Notes: generated from the sequence alone by a model not told the origin. Positions 39,224 through 51,616 are shown, counted from the first letter of the stretch. The stretch: 64,000 nt of DNA from Rhizobium sp. CFBP 8762 (GCF_014841565.1 NZ_JACYUD010000005.1:186001-250000); one strand, 5' to 3'. Made by a program: numbers and translations.

Positions 39224-39610
39224 ATGGAATTCTATATCCCGACTGAAACCGGTGAACGTCTTGCTTTCTGTGTCGCCGCGCTCACGTCGCTCCTTGGAGC
39301 TATCATGATGTTTGCTCCGGGCCTGTCGATGCGTTTTTTGGGAGTGCAGCCCGCACCGGGTCGGGGCGGTATTTCTGAAATCCGGTCCACGATCGGCGGG
39401 TTCTATCTGGGTTTTGGCCTGACAGCCTTACTGCTGATGGAAACGCGGCTGTACCTTGCGCTGAGTGCCGCATTTTTGCTCTCATTCTTCGGCAGAATCA
39501 TTTCCATGCTGTCGGATGGTGGTGCAAACCGGGCGGCAAACCTTGCGCTGCTGGTCCTTCAGGCGGCTCTTGCCGCTCTGCCGTTGCCCTACGTGTTTGG
39601 GCTTCTATAG
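39224..39610 (+). CDS. Small integral membrane protein, DUF4345-like
   Basis: 128 residues with four hydrophobic helices. The conserved segment ISEIRSTIGGFYLGFGLTALLL after an N-terminal helix suits the DUF4345-type family of four-helix membrane proteins; the match is from pattern only. It lies 14 bases after priA and before the ATP synthase promoter region. No function is known. Confidence 0.68.
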   Translation: MEFYIPTETGERLAFCVAALTSLLGAIMMFAPGLSMRFLGVQPAPGRGGISEIRSTIGGFYLGFGLTALLLMETRLYLALSAAFLLSFFGRIISMLSDGGANRAANLALLVLQAALAALPLPYVFGLL

Positions 39611-39852
39611 CGCCAAAGGCGTTTGGAAAGCGGGGAAAGCAGAAAAAATGAGCCATATGCGCTCCCGGATTGTGCAATCATGCGGTTGGCGTGTTGCGAG
39701 TCTGAAAGTCCTATGCTAGACGAACCCCGAATTGAGGAGGAAGAAGGCGTGTTTGCCTTGTGGGCCCTCATAAATATTGCAGCAAATTCAGGAGTTTGTG
39801 TTTACGTTTTGTGAGCGCCGGTTCTGAATTCAAATAAGAGAAGCTTGTGCCC

Positions 39853-40413
39853 GTGGCAGACACATCCCAGCTTATTTCCGGTGTTGCAGAACGATACGCA
39901 TCCTCGTTGTTTGATCTGGCCACCGAAGCAGGCTCGATTGAACGTGTCGCAGCGGATTTAAATCGTTTTCAGGCTATGATTGACGATAGCGCTGATTTGA
40001 AGCGACTGATAGTCAGCCCGGTTTTCTCCGCAGAAGATCAGTTGAAGGCTGTTTCAGCCATTCTGGATGCGTCCGGTATCTCTGGTCTTGTTGGCAACTT
40101 CATTCGTGTCGTCGCCCAGAACCGCCGCCTGTTTGCCGTGCCGGGCATTATTCGTTCGTTTCATGAAATTGCAGCCCGCCACCGTGGCGAGGTCTCTGCC
40201 GATGTTATGTCCGCTCACGCGTTGACGGCTCAGCAGCAGGAAGAATTGAAGGTTGCGCTGAAAGGCGTTACCGGCAAAGACGTGACGGTCAACGTTACTG
40301 TCGATCCGTCGATATTAGGTGGTCTGATCGTCAAGGTCGGTTCTCGCCAGATTGACACATCCCTTCGCACAAAACTATCTACCCTTAAGCTTGCACTGAA
40401 AGAGGTCGGCTGA
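39853..40413 (+). CDS. atpH: ATP synthase F1 subunit delta
   Basis: 186 residues from GTG 39853, which gives the family start [20 protein letters not shown] and nine bases of spacing after AAGAGAAG; a GTG at 39847 is two codons upstream and possible. Delta (mitochondrial OSCP) links F1 to the F0 peripheral stalk. The C-terminal [28 protein letters not shown] is the diagnostic block. First gene of atpHAGDC; atpA's start overlaps its stop by one base. A 240-base gene-free region before it must hold the operon promoter; nothing specific was recognised. Confidence 0.93.
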   Translation: MADTSQLISGVAERYASSLFDLATEAGSIERVAADLNRFQAMIDDSADLKRLIVSPVFSAEDQLKAVSAILDASGISGLVGNFIRVVAQNRRLFAVPGIIRSFHEIAARHRGEVSADVMSAHALTAQQQEELKVALKGVTGKDVTVNVTVDPSILGGLIVKVGSRQIDTSLRTKLSTLKLALKEVG

Positions 40414-41942
40414 TGGATATCCGCGCCGCGGAAATTTCCGCAATTCTAAAAGATCAGATTAAAAATTTCGGCAAAGAGGCGGAAGTCTCCGAGGTCGGGC
40501 AGGTGCTTTCCGTCGGTGACGGTATCGCCCGCGTATACGGGCTGGACAACGTTCAGGCTGGCGAAATGGTGGAATTCCCCGGTGGAATTCGTGGCATGGC
40601 GCTGAACCTTGAAGCCGACAACGTCGGTGTTGTTATTTTCGGTTCCGACCGCGACATCAAGGAAGGCGACACCGTCAAGCGTACGGGCGCAATCGTTGAC
40701 GTTCCCGTTGGTCCGGAACTGTTGGGGCGCGTTGTTGACGCGCTCGGCAACCCGATTGACGGCAAGGGCCCGATCAATGCGTCGCGCCGTTCGCGCGTCG
40801 ACGTCAAGGCTCCCGGCATCATTCCGCGCAAGTCGGTGCATGAGCCCATGTCGACCGGCCTCAAGGCCATCGACGCGCTGATCCCGGTCGGTCGTGGCCA
40901 GCGTGAGCTTGTCATTGGTGACCGTCAGACCGGCAAGACCGCTATTATTCTGGACACGATTCTGAACCAGAAGGCCATCCACGACAACGGCCCGGACAGC
41001 GAAAAGCTGTATTGCGTCTACGTTGCTATTGGCCAGAAGCGTTCAACCGTTGCTCAGTTCGTTAAGGTTCTGGAAGAGCGTGGTGCGCTCCAGTACTCCA
41101 TTATCGTTGCTGCAACGGCGTCCGATCCTGCTCCTATGCAGTATCTTGCTCCGTTCGCCGGTTGCGCGATGGGTGAATATTTCCGCGACAATGGTCAGCA
41201 CGCTTTGATCGGCTATGACGATCTGTCCAAGCAGGCCGTTGCCTACCGTCAGATGTCGCTGCTGCTGCGCCGCCCACCAGGCCGCGAAGCCTATCCCGGC
41301 GACGTTTTCTACCTGCATTCGCGTCTTCTGGAGCGCGCTGCAAAGCTGTCCGACGAGAACGGTGCTGGTTCGTTGACGGCTCTGCCGGTTATCGAAACAC
41401 AGGGTAACGACGTTTCCGCGTTCATTCCAACCAACGTGATCTCCATCACCGATGGTCAGATATTCCTTGAAACCGATCTGTTCTATCAGGGTATTCGTCC
41501 TGCTGTGAACGTTGGTCTGTCGGTGTCCCGCGTGGGTTCGGCGGCTCAGGTCAAGGCGATGAAGCAGGTTGCTGGTTCCATCAAGGGCGAGCTTGCGCAG
41601 TACCGCGAAATGGCAGCCTTTGCCCAGTTCGGTTCGGATCTCGATGCGGCAACGCAGCGTCTGCTGAACCGTGGCGCACGGTTGACCGAGCTGTTGAAGC
41701 AGCCGCAGTTCTCTCCGCTGAAGACTGAAGAGCAGGTTGCTGTGATCTTCGCCGGTGTGAACGGTTATCTGGACAAGCTTCCCGTCAGCGACGTCGGCAA
41801 GTTTGAGCAGGGGCTCCTGTCCTACCTTCACTCGGAAGGCAAGGATATTCTTGAGGCTATCCGCAAGGACAAGGCTTTGAGCGATGACGTTAAGGGCAAG
41901 TTGAAGTCTGCCATCGAAACGTTCGCCAAGTCTTTCGCTTGA
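40413..41942 (+). CDS. atpA: ATP synthase F1 subunit alpha
   Basis: 509 residues. The non-catalytic nucleotide-binding subunit of the alpha3-beta3 hexamer. Walker A GDRQTGKT is at 169-176, with the alpha-specific glutamine. The arginine finger lies in the [17 protein letters not shown] segment, and [22 protein letters not shown] is typical. Length is that of alphaproteobacterial AtpA. It starts on the last base of atpH and is followed 27 bases later by atpG. Confidence 0.98.
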   Translation: MDIRAAEISAILKDQIKNFGKEAEVSEVGQVLSVGDGIARVYGLDNVQAGEMVEFPGGIRGMALNLEADNVGVVIFGSDRDIKEGDTVKRTGAIVDVPVGPELLGRVVDALGNPIDGKGPINASRRSRVDVKAPGIIPRKSVHEPMSTGLKAIDALIPVGRGQRELVIGDRQTGKTAIILDTILNQKAIHDNGPDSEKLYCVYVAIGQKRSTVAQFVKVLEERGALQYSIIVAATASDPAPMQYLAPFAGCAMGEYFRDNGQHALIGYDDLSKQAVAYRQMSLLLRRPPGREAYPGDVFYLHSRLLERAAKLSDENGAGSLTALPVIETQGNDVSAFIPTNVISITDGQIFLETDLFYQGIRPAVNVGLSVSRVGSAAQVKAMKQVAGSIKGELAQYREMAAFAQFGSDLDAATQRLLNRGARLTELLKQPQFSPLKTEEQVAVIFAGVNGYLDKLPVSDVGKFEQGLLSYLHSEGKDILEAIRKDKALSDDVKGKLKSAIETFAKSFA

Positions 41943-41969
41943 TCGGGTTCCATTTAGGACGGACAACGG

Positions 41970-44335
<2,366 letters not shown>

Positions 44336-44343
44336 TTGAAAAA

Positions 44344-44370
44344 GCGGCGCGCGTTCAGCGCGCCGTCTTT
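44344..44370 (+). terminator. Hairpin with T-run between atpD and atpC
   Basis: CGGCGCGC (44344-44351) pairs with GCGCGCCG (44357-44364), followed by TCTTTTG. It starts nine bases after the atpD stop, inside the operon, and could reduce the transcript level reaching atpC. Confidence 0.7.
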
Positions 44371-44443
44371 TGTCTGCATCGAGACCAAAGCTACAAGCGG
44401 TTCTGCTTGTTGCCTAGCATCAGAAGCCGGAAAGTGATTTGTC

Positions 44444-44851
44444 ATGGCTGACAGCTTCAAATTCGAACTCGTTTCACCAGAGCGTCTGCTTGTTTCGGCA
44501 ACCGTTCAGGAAGTGGTTTTGCCTGCCACTGAAGGCGAAATGACGGTTATGGCTTTGCATGCGCCAACCATGACAACAATCAAGCCCGGTGTTGTGACCG
44601 TCAAGAACGCAGACGGCAAGGTTGACCGCTATGCTGTGTTCGGCGGTTTTGCCGATATTTTGCCAACCGGCTGCACGTTGCTTGCCGAATCGGCCGTGCA
44701 TGTTGACGAAATCAACCGCACCGATTTTGACAAGCGTATCGCCGACGCGCGCGCGACGCTGGATAACGCACCGACAGATGAGCATCGAAACCGTGCGGAG
44801 CAGTTCCTTTCGGAATTGACGACTCTTCAAGGCGTTGTCATTCCGGCTTAA
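44444..44851 (+). CDS. atpC: ATP synthase F1 subunit epsilon
   Basis: 135 residues. Epsilon couples rotor to c-ring and can inhibit hydrolysis. The N-terminal beta-sandwich is typical (FELVSPERLLVSATVQEVVLPATEGEMTVMALHAPT), followed by the FGGFADILPTGCTLLAESAV core. The C-terminal helical hairpin is short, as usual in alphaproteobacteria. It is separated from atpD by 108 bases with a terminator-like hairpin and ends the operon before a second terminator. Confidence 0.96.
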   Translation: MADSFKFELVSPERLLVSATVQEVVLPATEGEMTVMALHAPTMTTIKPGVVTVKNADGKVDRYAVFGGFADILPTGCTLLAESAVHVDEINRTDFDKRIADARATLDNAPTDEHRNRAEQFLSELTTLQGVVIPA

Positions 44852-44872
44852 TAAGAATGGTTCTGAAATTTG

Positions 44873-44908
44873 AAACGCGTCGCTGTTAACAGCGGCGCGT
44901 TTTCTTGT
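44873..44908 (+). terminator. Rho-independent terminator of the atp operon
   Basis: AACGCGTCGCTG and CAGCGGCGCGTT pair over twelve positions (one T-G wobble) around TTAA, followed by TTTCTTGTTT. Confidence 0.88.
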
Positions 44909-44961
44909 TTATGGGCTGACTTCTGGTAAGTCTATGGTTCAAGGAAAACGGGGATAGGCTC

Positions 44962-46398
44962 ATGACTGCAAAAATTGTTCCGGTTATTATGGCTGGCGGT
45001 AAAGGAACTCGTCTCTGGCCACTGTCGCGGGCTTCCGCGCCGAAACAGTTTCTCAGTATTTTGAATGACGAGTCGCTTTTTCAGAAGACCCTTGTTCGGG
45101 TAAGCGACGCTACGCGTTATGAGCCGGCCATTATCGTGACCAACGCCGAGTTTCGGTTTCTGGTCGCTGAACAGGCGCGCGAGGCCGGGGTGCCGTTGGC
45201 AAGGATCATTCTGGAGCCGATTGCCCGCAATACTGCTGCAGCACTAGCGGCAGCTGCGGCCGTCATCATCCGCGACTTTGGCTCCGATACTCTCATGCAG
45301 GTTCTGGCCAGCGACCATGAAATTGATGCAGGCAGCGTTTATTTTACCTGTATCGACCATGCCGCAGAAGCTGCCCGGGCGGGCAAGTTGGTGACTTTCG
45401 GCATTACGCCGACGGAACCCGCCACCGGCTTCGGCTACGTGGAACGGGGGGAGCCGCTGACGGATGGCGCCTATACTGTGAAGCGGTTTGTTGAAAAGCC
45501 CGATGCCGACAGGGCAGAGGAGATGATCGCCACAGGCCGGTTTTCCTGGAACTCAGGCATGTTCATGGTGCCGGTCCAGCAGTTCATGGATGAATTGCGG
45601 GAGTTTGCACCCCTTGTCTATGATTCGGCGGTCAAGGCGGTTGAGAAATCCCGTCATGACCTGGACTTTGATCGTTTGGATGAGGCGGCCTTCTCCCAAT
45701 CACCGGATATCTCCATCGACTTTGCCCTGTTTGAGAAAACCGCCAACGCCGCTGTTGTACCATCGTCTTTTGCATGGTCCGATCTTGGCAGTTGGGATGC
45801 GGTGTGGAAGCAGGGGGATAAAGACCCGCAGGGCAATGTAGCCATCGGGCAGACGACACTGAATGATACGCAAAACTCGTTGGTGCTGTCGAAGGACATT
45901 CATGTTGCCGTTCAGGGATTGAGTGACGTGGCCGTCATCGCCAGCGATGACGCGGTCTATGTGGGCCGTTTGAGTGACAGCCAGCTTGTTGGAAAGGTCG
46001 TCAAGCGGCTGGCGGCAGACAAGACAACCGCGACGCTTACCACCGTTCATCGCACAGCGTATCGTCCCTGGGGCGCGCAGACGGCGCTTTTAGAAGGGGA
46101 CCGCTTTGAGCTGAAGCGTTTGATCCTGGCCCCCGGCAAGAAGATATCCCTTCAGAAGCACTACCACCGTGCAGAGCATTGGATCGTCGTTCGTGGAACC
46201 GCAGAAATCACGATTGGAGGCGAAACGCAGCTCCTGTGTGAGAACGAGTCCATGTTCATTCCTCAAGGTGAACAACACCAGCTGTCCAATCCCGGCAAGA
46301 TGCCGCTGGAGGTCATCGAAGTCAGGACCGGCTCATACTTCGGTGAGGATGATATTGTGCGCGTTGGCAACGGAATGGCCGTCGGGGAGTTCGAGTAG
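44962..46398 (+). CDS. manC: Mannose-1-phosphate guanylyltransferase / mannose-6-phosphate isomerase (type II PMI)
   Basis: 478 residues, bifunctional length. It makes GDP-mannose for lipopolysaccharide or exopolysaccharide. The pyrophosphorylase signature is IMAGGKGTRLWPLSRASAPKQF, with RFVEKPDADRAEEM lower down. The C-terminal cupin (HYHRAEHWIVVRGTAEITIGGE, ESMFIPQGEQHQL) is the isomerase part with its zinc-binding histidines and glutamate. The gene is preceded by the atp terminator and followed 31 bases later by an SDR gene. Confidence 0.94.
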   Translation: MTAKIVPVIMAGGKGTRLWPLSRASAPKQFLSILNDESLFQKTLVRVSDATRYEPAIIVTNAEFRFLVAEQAREAGVPLARIILEPIARNTAAALAAAAAVIIRDFGSDTLMQVLASDHEIDAGSVYFTCIDHAAEAARAGKLVTFGITPTEPATGFGYVERGEPLTDGAYTVKRFVEKPDADRAEEMIATGRFSWNSGMFMVPVQQFMDELREFAPLVYDSAVKAVEKSRHDLDFDRLDEAAFSQSPDISIDFALFEKTANAAVVPSSFAWSDLGSWDAVWKQGDKDPQGNVAIGQTTLNDTQNSLVLSKDIHVAVQGLSDVAVIASDDAVYVGRLSDSQLVGKVVKRLAADKTTATLTTVHRTAYRPWGAQTALLEGDRFELKRLILAPGKKISLQKHYHRAEHWIVVRGTAEITIGGETQLLCENESMFIPQGEQHQLSNPGKMPLEVIEVRTGSYFGEDDIVRVGNGMAVGEFE

Positions 46399-46429
46399 GT
46401 CGTTTAGTGAGAGGGAGGCGGGCCGCATC

Positions 46430-47200
46430 ATGTTTGACAGCCGGTTGTTTGAAGGACGCACGGTCGTTTTGACCGGGGCAGGGCGCGGTATCGGTGCAGC
46501 AGTCTTAGAGGCGTTTCTGCACTGTGGCGCGCGGGTCATTGCCCATGGCGGGCGCGCTCCTCCTGCCGGTGGGCCAGACGGATTGAGCGACGCCCGACAG
46601 GATGGCCGGGTGCAGATGTTCTATTCGGACTTCTCAACCTCTGACGGTGTTACGCGTTTCGCAGAGTTTGTACGTGATTCGACGCATGAGATAGACGTGC
46701 TGATCAACAATGCCGGAACCATGGTCGGCCGTTTTCCTGCCGAAACCCTCACGAACGACCAGTACGCGTCCATTGTTCAGCTGAATCAAACTTCGGTGGT
46801 GGAACTGACGCGCGAACTTTTGCCGCTCCTGCAACGAGGCCAATATCCTGCCATTGTCAATACCGTTTCGATTTCGGCGCGGATGGGCGGAAGCGCGGGT
46901 TCGTCCATCTACGCCGGCACCAAAGCCTTTGTGGCAACCTATTCCAAGGCTTTGGCTCGGGAGCTTGCCGCCTCAGGCATCCGCGTCAACTGTGTTTCAC
47001 CCGGTACAATCGCAACAGATTTTCATGAACGCTATTCGTCGCCAGAGAAACTGGAAGCTACCCGTCTGTCGATTCCCCTCCAACGTTTGGGAACGGCGGA
47101 AGACTGCGCGCCCGCCTATGTGTTTCTGGCGGCCCATGCGTTGTCCGGCTACGTAACCGGGCAGGTGCTGGAGATCAACGGCGGTCAGTTCATTGGCTGA
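46430..47200 (+). CDS. Short-chain dehydrogenase/reductase (SDR)
   Basis: 256 residues from the ATG at 46430, with GGAGG eleven bases upstream; the open frame extends further into manC but is not coding there. A classical SDR: cofactor loop TGAGRGIG near residue 16, NNAG, catalytic serine in NTVSISARM, and the Tyr-x3-Lys pair YAGTK. The C-terminal GYVTGQVLEINGGQFIG is typical of FabG-like proteins. The substrate is unknown. Its last eight bases overlap the start of fdhD. Confidence 0.87.
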   Translation: MFDSRLFEGRTVVLTGAGRGIGAAVLEAFLHCGARVIAHGGRAPPAGGPDGLSDARQDGRVQMFYSDFSTSDGVTRFAEFVRDSTHEIDVLINNAGTMVGRFPAETLTNDQYASIVQLNQTSVVELTRELLPLLQRGQYPAIVNTVSISARMGGSAGSSIYAGTKAFVATYSKALARELAASGIRVNCVSPGTIATDFHERYSSPEKLEATRLSIPLQRLGTAEDCAPAYVFLAAHALSGYVTGQVLEINGGQFIG

Positions 47201-48035
47201 GCGGGTTGTTGAGACTGAGCCGCTTGCAGAGAGATCGACCAGTGTAACGGTTCCCAGAATCCGTTGGCGACAGGCACGGCGCATTAACGACGTGCGTCAT
47301 GTCCCGGAGGAGGTCGCCATTGCCTTTTCATACGCTGGCTCTACCCACGCGGTGATGATGGCAACGCCCGCAGACCTCATGGATTTCGCCTTGGGTTTCA
47401 GCCTGACCGAGGGAATTGTGTCCACGATTGACGATGTTGATCGTATAGAGGTCGTCCATGATGATCACGGCATTGACGTGCAGATCTGGCTGCGGGCAGA
47501 AAAAGGGGATGCGTTGATTGCACGTCGTCGCCATATGGCGGGTCCCGTTGGCTGTGGTCTGTGCGGTATTGAATCCATCGATCAAGCCATGCGCACGGCT
47601 CCGCCTGTCCAATCTACGCTTAATATGTCTGCCAATCATGTTGCGGAAGCCACTGCCGCCTTGAATGCTCAACAGCCACTTCATCAGATTACGCGTGCTG
47701 TCCATGGTGCGGGCTTTTTCATGCCTGGCGCAGGGATGGTTGCCATTCGGGAGGATGTGGGGCGACACAATGCGCTCGATAAGCTGGCTGGCGCTCTTCT
47801 CGCATCTGGTCATAGGGGCGGAGACGGCGCCGTCGTCGTCAGCAGCCGAGTGTCGGTGGAGATGGTACAAAAGACCGCACTGATCGGCAGTGGGATACTG
47901 ATCGCGATTTCGGCACCCACTGCTCTTGCGTTGCGCGTGGCGCAGGATGCCGGCATCACCGTGGTTGCGCTGGCGCGGGGCGAAGACTTCGAAGTGTTCA
48001 CCCACCCGAAACGGATCGATTTCGGGCAGGTCTGA
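47193..48035 (+). CDS. fdhD: Formate dehydrogenase accessory sulfurtransferase FdhD
   Basis: About 280 residues. FdhD carries sulfur from IscS to the molybdenum cofactor of formate dehydrogenase. The persulfide-carrying cysteines are in GPVGCGLCGIES; the GDP/cofactor-binding segments RAVHGAGFF, REDVGRHNALDKL and SSRVSVEMVQK are intact. The start is taken as TTG at 47193, overlapping the SDR stop by eight bases; no ATG is available before the conserved core. No formate dehydrogenase gene occurs in the window, so its client is encoded elsewhere. Confidence 0.88.
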   Translation: MAERVVETEPLAERSTSVTVPRIRWRQARRINDVRHVPEEVAIAFSYAGSTHAVMMATPADLMDFALGFSLTEGIVSTIDDVDRIEVVHDDHGIDVQIWLRAEKGDALIARRRHMAGPVGCGLCGIESIDQAMRTAPPVQSTLNMSANHVAEATAALNAQQPLHQITRAVHGAGFFMPGAGMVAIREDVGRHNALDKLAGALLASGHRGGDGAVVVSSRVSVEMVQKTALIGSGILIAISAPTALALRVAQDAGITVVALARGEDFEVFTHPKRIDFGQV

Positions 48036-48066
48036 TTGTCAGGATTTCGTTCGTTCCAAGAACGGC

Positions 48067-48549
48067 TCACGCTGAAGCGGTCAGTTCTTCTGTCTCGCGT
48101 TCTTTGAACATGCGGGCCAGATTCAAGAAGCAGATCATCCCGTTTTCATTGGCGATAATGCCCTCAGCAAAGCTCTTGTCGAATGACGTGGTGATCTCCG
48201 GAACCGGCTGTACTTGATTGCTGCGCACGGTCAAAATATCCGATACCCGGTCAACGACCAAACCAATGACCATATTATGGACTTCGGCCACAACAATTGC
48301 GCTGCGTTCATTGGCAACCGTGCTTTTCATGCCGAGCTTGTGGGCGAGATCAATGATTGGAATGACCGTACCGCGCAGGTTCATCACGCCCAGTACCTCC
48401 GGCGGAGAGTGGGGGATAGGTGTTGAGGGCGCCCAGCCGCGAATTTCGCGGATGGTTGTGGTCTTGACGCAGAACTCCTGGTCATGGAGGCGGAACGCGA
48501 TGATTTCTAGCGTGTCGCCATCAAAGCCTGTCGGTTTCAAACTTGACAT
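48067..48549 (-). CDS. cheW: Chemotaxis coupling protein CheW
   Basis: 160 residues from the ATG at 48549 ([19 protein letters not shown]). CheW bridges chemoreceptors to the CheA kinase. The two SH3-like beta barrels are visible through the conserved blocks EFCVKTTTIREIRGW, GVMNLRGTVIPIIDL and GLVVDRVSDIL. Its ATG shares a base with the stop of the upstream receptor gene (TAATG), so the two proteins are translationally coupled and probably work in one array. Confidence 0.94.
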   Translation of the reverse strand: MSSLKPTGFDGDTLEIIAFRLHDQEFCVKTTTIREIRGWAPSTPIPHSPPEVLGVMNLRGTVIPIIDLAHKLGMKSTVANERSAIVVAEVHNMVIGLVVDRVSDILTVRSNQVQPVPEITTSFDKSFAEGIIANENGMICFLNLARMFKERETEELTASA

Positions 48550-50333
48550 TAAAATTGCTCCCAATTGTCCTGTGCCGCGGCGGCGGTCGTTGTTTGCAGG
48601 GCCGGGCGCCTGACGACCGCTGCACGCGGGCGGGCAGAGCCCGGCTTGGCGGCATGGACCGCGTGCGCGGGCACGGCGGCGCGTTCGCCCACCTTGAACT
48701 GCGCCAGCAGGTCTTGAAGGGCTTCTGCCTCACCGGCCAGGCTGTGGCTTGCTGCGGTTGTCTCTTCCACCATCGCTGCATTCTGTTGTGTCGCTATATC
48801 TATATTAGACAGCGCATTATTAATTTCTTTTAAACCACCAGCCTGCTTGCGAGCCGACTCCACGATGGCATCCACATGTTTGTTGATGTCCTGAACCTGC
48901 GTCATGATTTGTTGCAGGGCCTGGCCAGTATCGCCGACCAAACTTACCCCGGCCTTGACCTGGTTGGAGGATGTGGTGATGAGGCTCTTGATCTCCTTTG
49001 CCGCGTTGGCAGACCGCTGTGCCAATTCCCGCACTTCCTGTGCAACAACCGCAAAGCCTCGTCCGGCATCTCCAGCGCGCGCCGCCTCAACGCCAGCATT
49101 CAGCGCCAGCAGGTTGGTCTGAAACGCAATCTCGTCGATGACGCCAATGATATTGCTGATTTCGCGGGACGAGCCTTCAATGTCCGCCATGGCAACAACG
49201 GCGTTCTTCACAACGCTGCCGGAGCGTTCGGCATCGTTGCGCGTCTGGTTGACCAGAACTCCGGCGTCTTCCGCCCGGCGAGCGGTATCGTTGACCCATT
49301 CGGTCACTTCCTGAAGCGACGTTGCGGTGGAATCGACCGAGACAGCCTGCTGCTGCGTACGGTTCGCCAGATCGCTGGCAGCTGCCCGGATTTCAGCGGA
49401 ACTGCTGGCAACCCCACGCGCGTTGATACCAACGGTTTGAAGGGCTTGTTTCAATCGCGAAACGGAATCATTGAAGTGAACCCGCAGGCCGTCCAGCGCG
49501 GGAATGAACGGGGTATCGAAACGCTGGTCAAGATTTCCTTCGGCGAGCGCTTGCATGCCCGCGCCCAGTTCCTGACACGCCCGAACACGATCCGTCACAT
49601 CGGTAGCAAACTTGATGACCTTGGTCACTTTGCCATCCATGTCGAAAATCGGGTTGTAGCTGGCCTGTATCCAAACCTCGCGACCACCCTTGCCCAAGCG
49701 CAGAAACTCATCGGCGATAAACTGCCCGGTGCGAAGACGCTCCCAGAAGGATGTGTATCCCGGGCTCGCGACATATTCGCTCGCACAGAACATCGAATGG
49801 TGCTTTCCCTCGATTTCGCTGAATGTATAGCCTAGCACATTCAGAAAATTGGCGTTGGCAAACACGATTTGGCCATCCGGCAAAAATTCGATGACAGCCT
49901 GGACGCGATGAATTGCTTCAATGATGCAGGCATCCTCGGTGGTTTTCAGCTTGTCCGCCGTAATATCGGATGCAATCTTGATAATCTTGAGCGGGCGGCC
50001 GGCTGAAGACAAGACAGGGTTGTAGCTGGCCTGAATCCAGACTTCGCGACCGTTTTTGGCGCGACGCTTGAACTCACCGCTATCAAACTGCCCCTGACCT
50101 AACTTTTTCCAGAAATCGGAATAGGCCTGGGTCGATGCATACTGCTCATCCACGAACATGCTGTGGTGTTTTCCCACAATTTCTGCCTCCGTGTAGCCCA
50201 TCAGAGTGCAGAACGCTGGATTGGCAGACAGAACATGTCCAGACAGTGAAAACTCAATCAGTCCTTGGGATTTGCCCAGCGCTTCAATAATCGCTTTGGC
50301 ATTGTTCCGTCGACTTTTGAAGAAAAAGACCAT
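48549..50333 (-). CDS. Soluble PAS-PAS methyl-accepting chemotaxis protein with C-terminal NWEQF
   Basis: 594 residues from the ATG for [11 protein letters not shown] (50333). Two PAS domains repeat nearly in parallel: [20 protein letters not shown] to IASDITADK, and [20 protein letters not shown] to FATDVTDR. Each holds GKHHSMF and [16 protein letters not shown]-like segment and a methyl-accepting signalling domain with the hairpin tip [30 protein letters not shown] follow. There is no membrane helix, so it is a cytoplasmic sensor; PAS homology suggests redox, oxygen or ligand input, which is not proven. It ends in NWEQF, close to the NWETF docking tail for CheR/CheB. cheW follows with one-base overlap. 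Confidence 0.92.
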   Translation of the reverse strand: MVFFFKSRRNNAKAIIEALGKSQGLIEFSLSGHVLSANPAFCTLMGYTEAEIVGKHHSMFVDEQYASTQAYSDFWKKLGQGQFDSGEFKRRAKNGREVWIQASYNPVLSSAGRPLKIIKIASDITADKLKTTEDACIIEAIHRVQAVIEFLPDGQIVFANANFLNVLGYTFSEIEGKHHSMFCASEYVASPGYTSFWERLRTGQFIADEFLRLGKGGREVWIQASYNPIFDMDGKVTKVIKFATDVTDRVRACQELGAGMQALAEGNLDQRFDTPFIPALDGLRVHFNDSVSRLKQALQTVGINARGVASSSAEIRAAASDLANRTQQQAVSVDSTATSLQEVTEWVNDTARRAEDAGVLVNQTRNDAERSGSVVKNAVVAMADIEGSSREISNIIGVIDEIAFQTNLLALNAGVEAARAGDAGRGFAVVAQEVRELAQRSANAAKEIKSLITTSSNQVKAGVSLVGDTGQALQQIMTQVQDINKHVDAIVESARKQAGGLKEINNALSNIDIATQQNAAMVEETTAASHSLAGEAEALQDLLAQFKVGERAAVPAHAVHAAKPGSARPRAAVVRRPALQTTTAAAAQDNWEQF

Positions 50334-50686
50334 TTTGTACCCCTGATATACGCAACTGCCGGGCATACCCCACCCGGCATTCATCAACACTTGGTCATGA
50401 ACGCCATACTACGCACCAATGTGCACAATAGATTTGTTCACCCTGCCGGAAATGACATTGCTGATAAATTAGCTCCGGATAATCCCTGAAGAAGTAAAGC
50501 CAGCAGACATCACTAATATTCGAAGGACAGTAGCTGCTCAATAATTTAAGGAAAGCTTAAATTGAATGATTGCATGCAATACAGTCACAAATAAAGAGCC
50601 TATTTTCTACTTATAAGTGTACTATGAAAATCATACTCTACTAAAAGTATACGTAGGTTCATGCGGGCAAGTTCGCTCCCGCTGCT
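50334..50686. promoter_or_regulatory. 353-base AT-rich intergenic region upstream of the chemoreceptor gene
   Basis: No credible gene. The stretch about 50400-50660 is clearly richer in A+T than the rest of the window, with a small palindrome ACTTATAAGT at 50609-50618. It must hold the promoter of the receptor-cheW pair (read on the minus strand) and the 3' end region of the arginase transcript. No terminator with a clear stem was found. Confidence 0.4.
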
Positions 50687-51616
50687 CTATGCACCGCGTG
50701 TCGGCCGGTCCAGAACGCGCCGTCCGAACAGGCTGGCTGTCATTTCAACAAGAATACGGGCGCTTTTTCCGCGATCATCCAGAAACGGGTTCAACTCAAC
50801 CAGATCCAGCGATGAGACCAGGCCACTATCGCACAGCATTTCCATGGCCAGATGCGCTTCACGATAGGTGGCGCCACCCGGAACGGTTGTACCAACACCA
50901 GGCGCAACATCGGGATCCAGGAAATCAACATCGAAGCTGACGTGAAGAAGGCCTCCGGCCTGTGCAACGGTCTCTATAATCCCGCGCATGATATTAGCCA
51001 TGCCCTGTTCATCAATGGCACGCATGTCGAATACATTCACGCCATTGCGCTGAATTTCTTCCCGCTCCCGCTCATCGACCGAGCGAATGCCGACCTGAAA
51101 AACGTTGCGCGGGTCAACCATGGGGCGATCTGCGGGCAGGATAGGGGCAAATTCCGCCTGACCGCAGAAGAAGGCCACGGGCATTCCATGCATGTTTCCG
51201 GATGGAGAGGTCTCAGGTGAGTTAAAATCGGTGTGGGCATCCATCCAAAGCACAAACAACGGCTTGCCGATGGATGCGGCGTAGCGCGCCATGCCCGATA
51301 CGCTGCCCATGGACAAGGCGTGATCGCCCCCCAAAATGATCGGGATGCTGTCATCCGCTGCGGCTTGGTACGTTACGGCTTCAAGGGCACGGGTAAACCC
51401 GCTGACAATGAAAAAGTGCTTGGCATTGGCAACAGGGGTGAGATCATCCGTATTGGCCGGGCTCACATCACCGTGGTCGGTAACGGTGAATTTCAGCTCC
51501 TGAAGGACCTTGTCTACACCGGCTATGCGAAGTGCCGCCGGCCCCATGGCCGCGCCCCGTCGGCCGGACCCTTCTTCGAGAGGTGCGCCAATCAGGGAAA
51601 TTTTACGAACGGTCAT
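50687..51616 (-). CDS. rocF: Arginase
   Basis: 309 residues from the ATG for MTVRKISLIGAPLEEGSGRRG (51616), with GGAG six bases upstream; the frame extends 29 codons further without support. Arginase hydrolyses arginine to ornithine and urea. The Mn ligands appear in GGDHALSMG, WMDAHTDFN and SFDVDFLDP, and the family substrate loop SGNMHGMP is present. The gene is alone between two non-related units; no adjacent ornithine-metabolism gene or recognised regulator is present. Confidence 0.94.
   Translation of the reverse strand: MTVRKISLIGAPLEEGSGRRGAAMGPAALRIAGVDKVLQELKFTVTDHGDVSPANTDDLTPVANAKHFFIVSGFTRALEAVTYQAAADDSIPIILGGDHALSMGSVSGMARYAASIGKPLFVLWMDAHTDFNSPETSPSGNMHGMPVAFFCGQAEFAPILPADRPMVDPRNVFQVGIRSVDEREREEIQRNGVNVFDMRAIDEQGMANIMRGIIETVAQAGGLLHVSFDVDFLDPDVAPGVGTTVPGGATYREAHLAMEMLCDSGLVSSLDLVELNPFLDDRGKSARILVEMTASLFGRRVLDRPTRGA

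Noticed and set aside
39623-39814. 63-codon frame in the region before atpH
   Set aside because: No ribosome site and no protein-like pattern; the region is better seen as the atp operon promoter and leader.
50617-50940. Plus-strand frame spanning the AT-rich region and the end of arginase
   Set aside because: Mostly antisense to the conserved C-terminal part of arginase and without a ribosome site or recognisable sequence.
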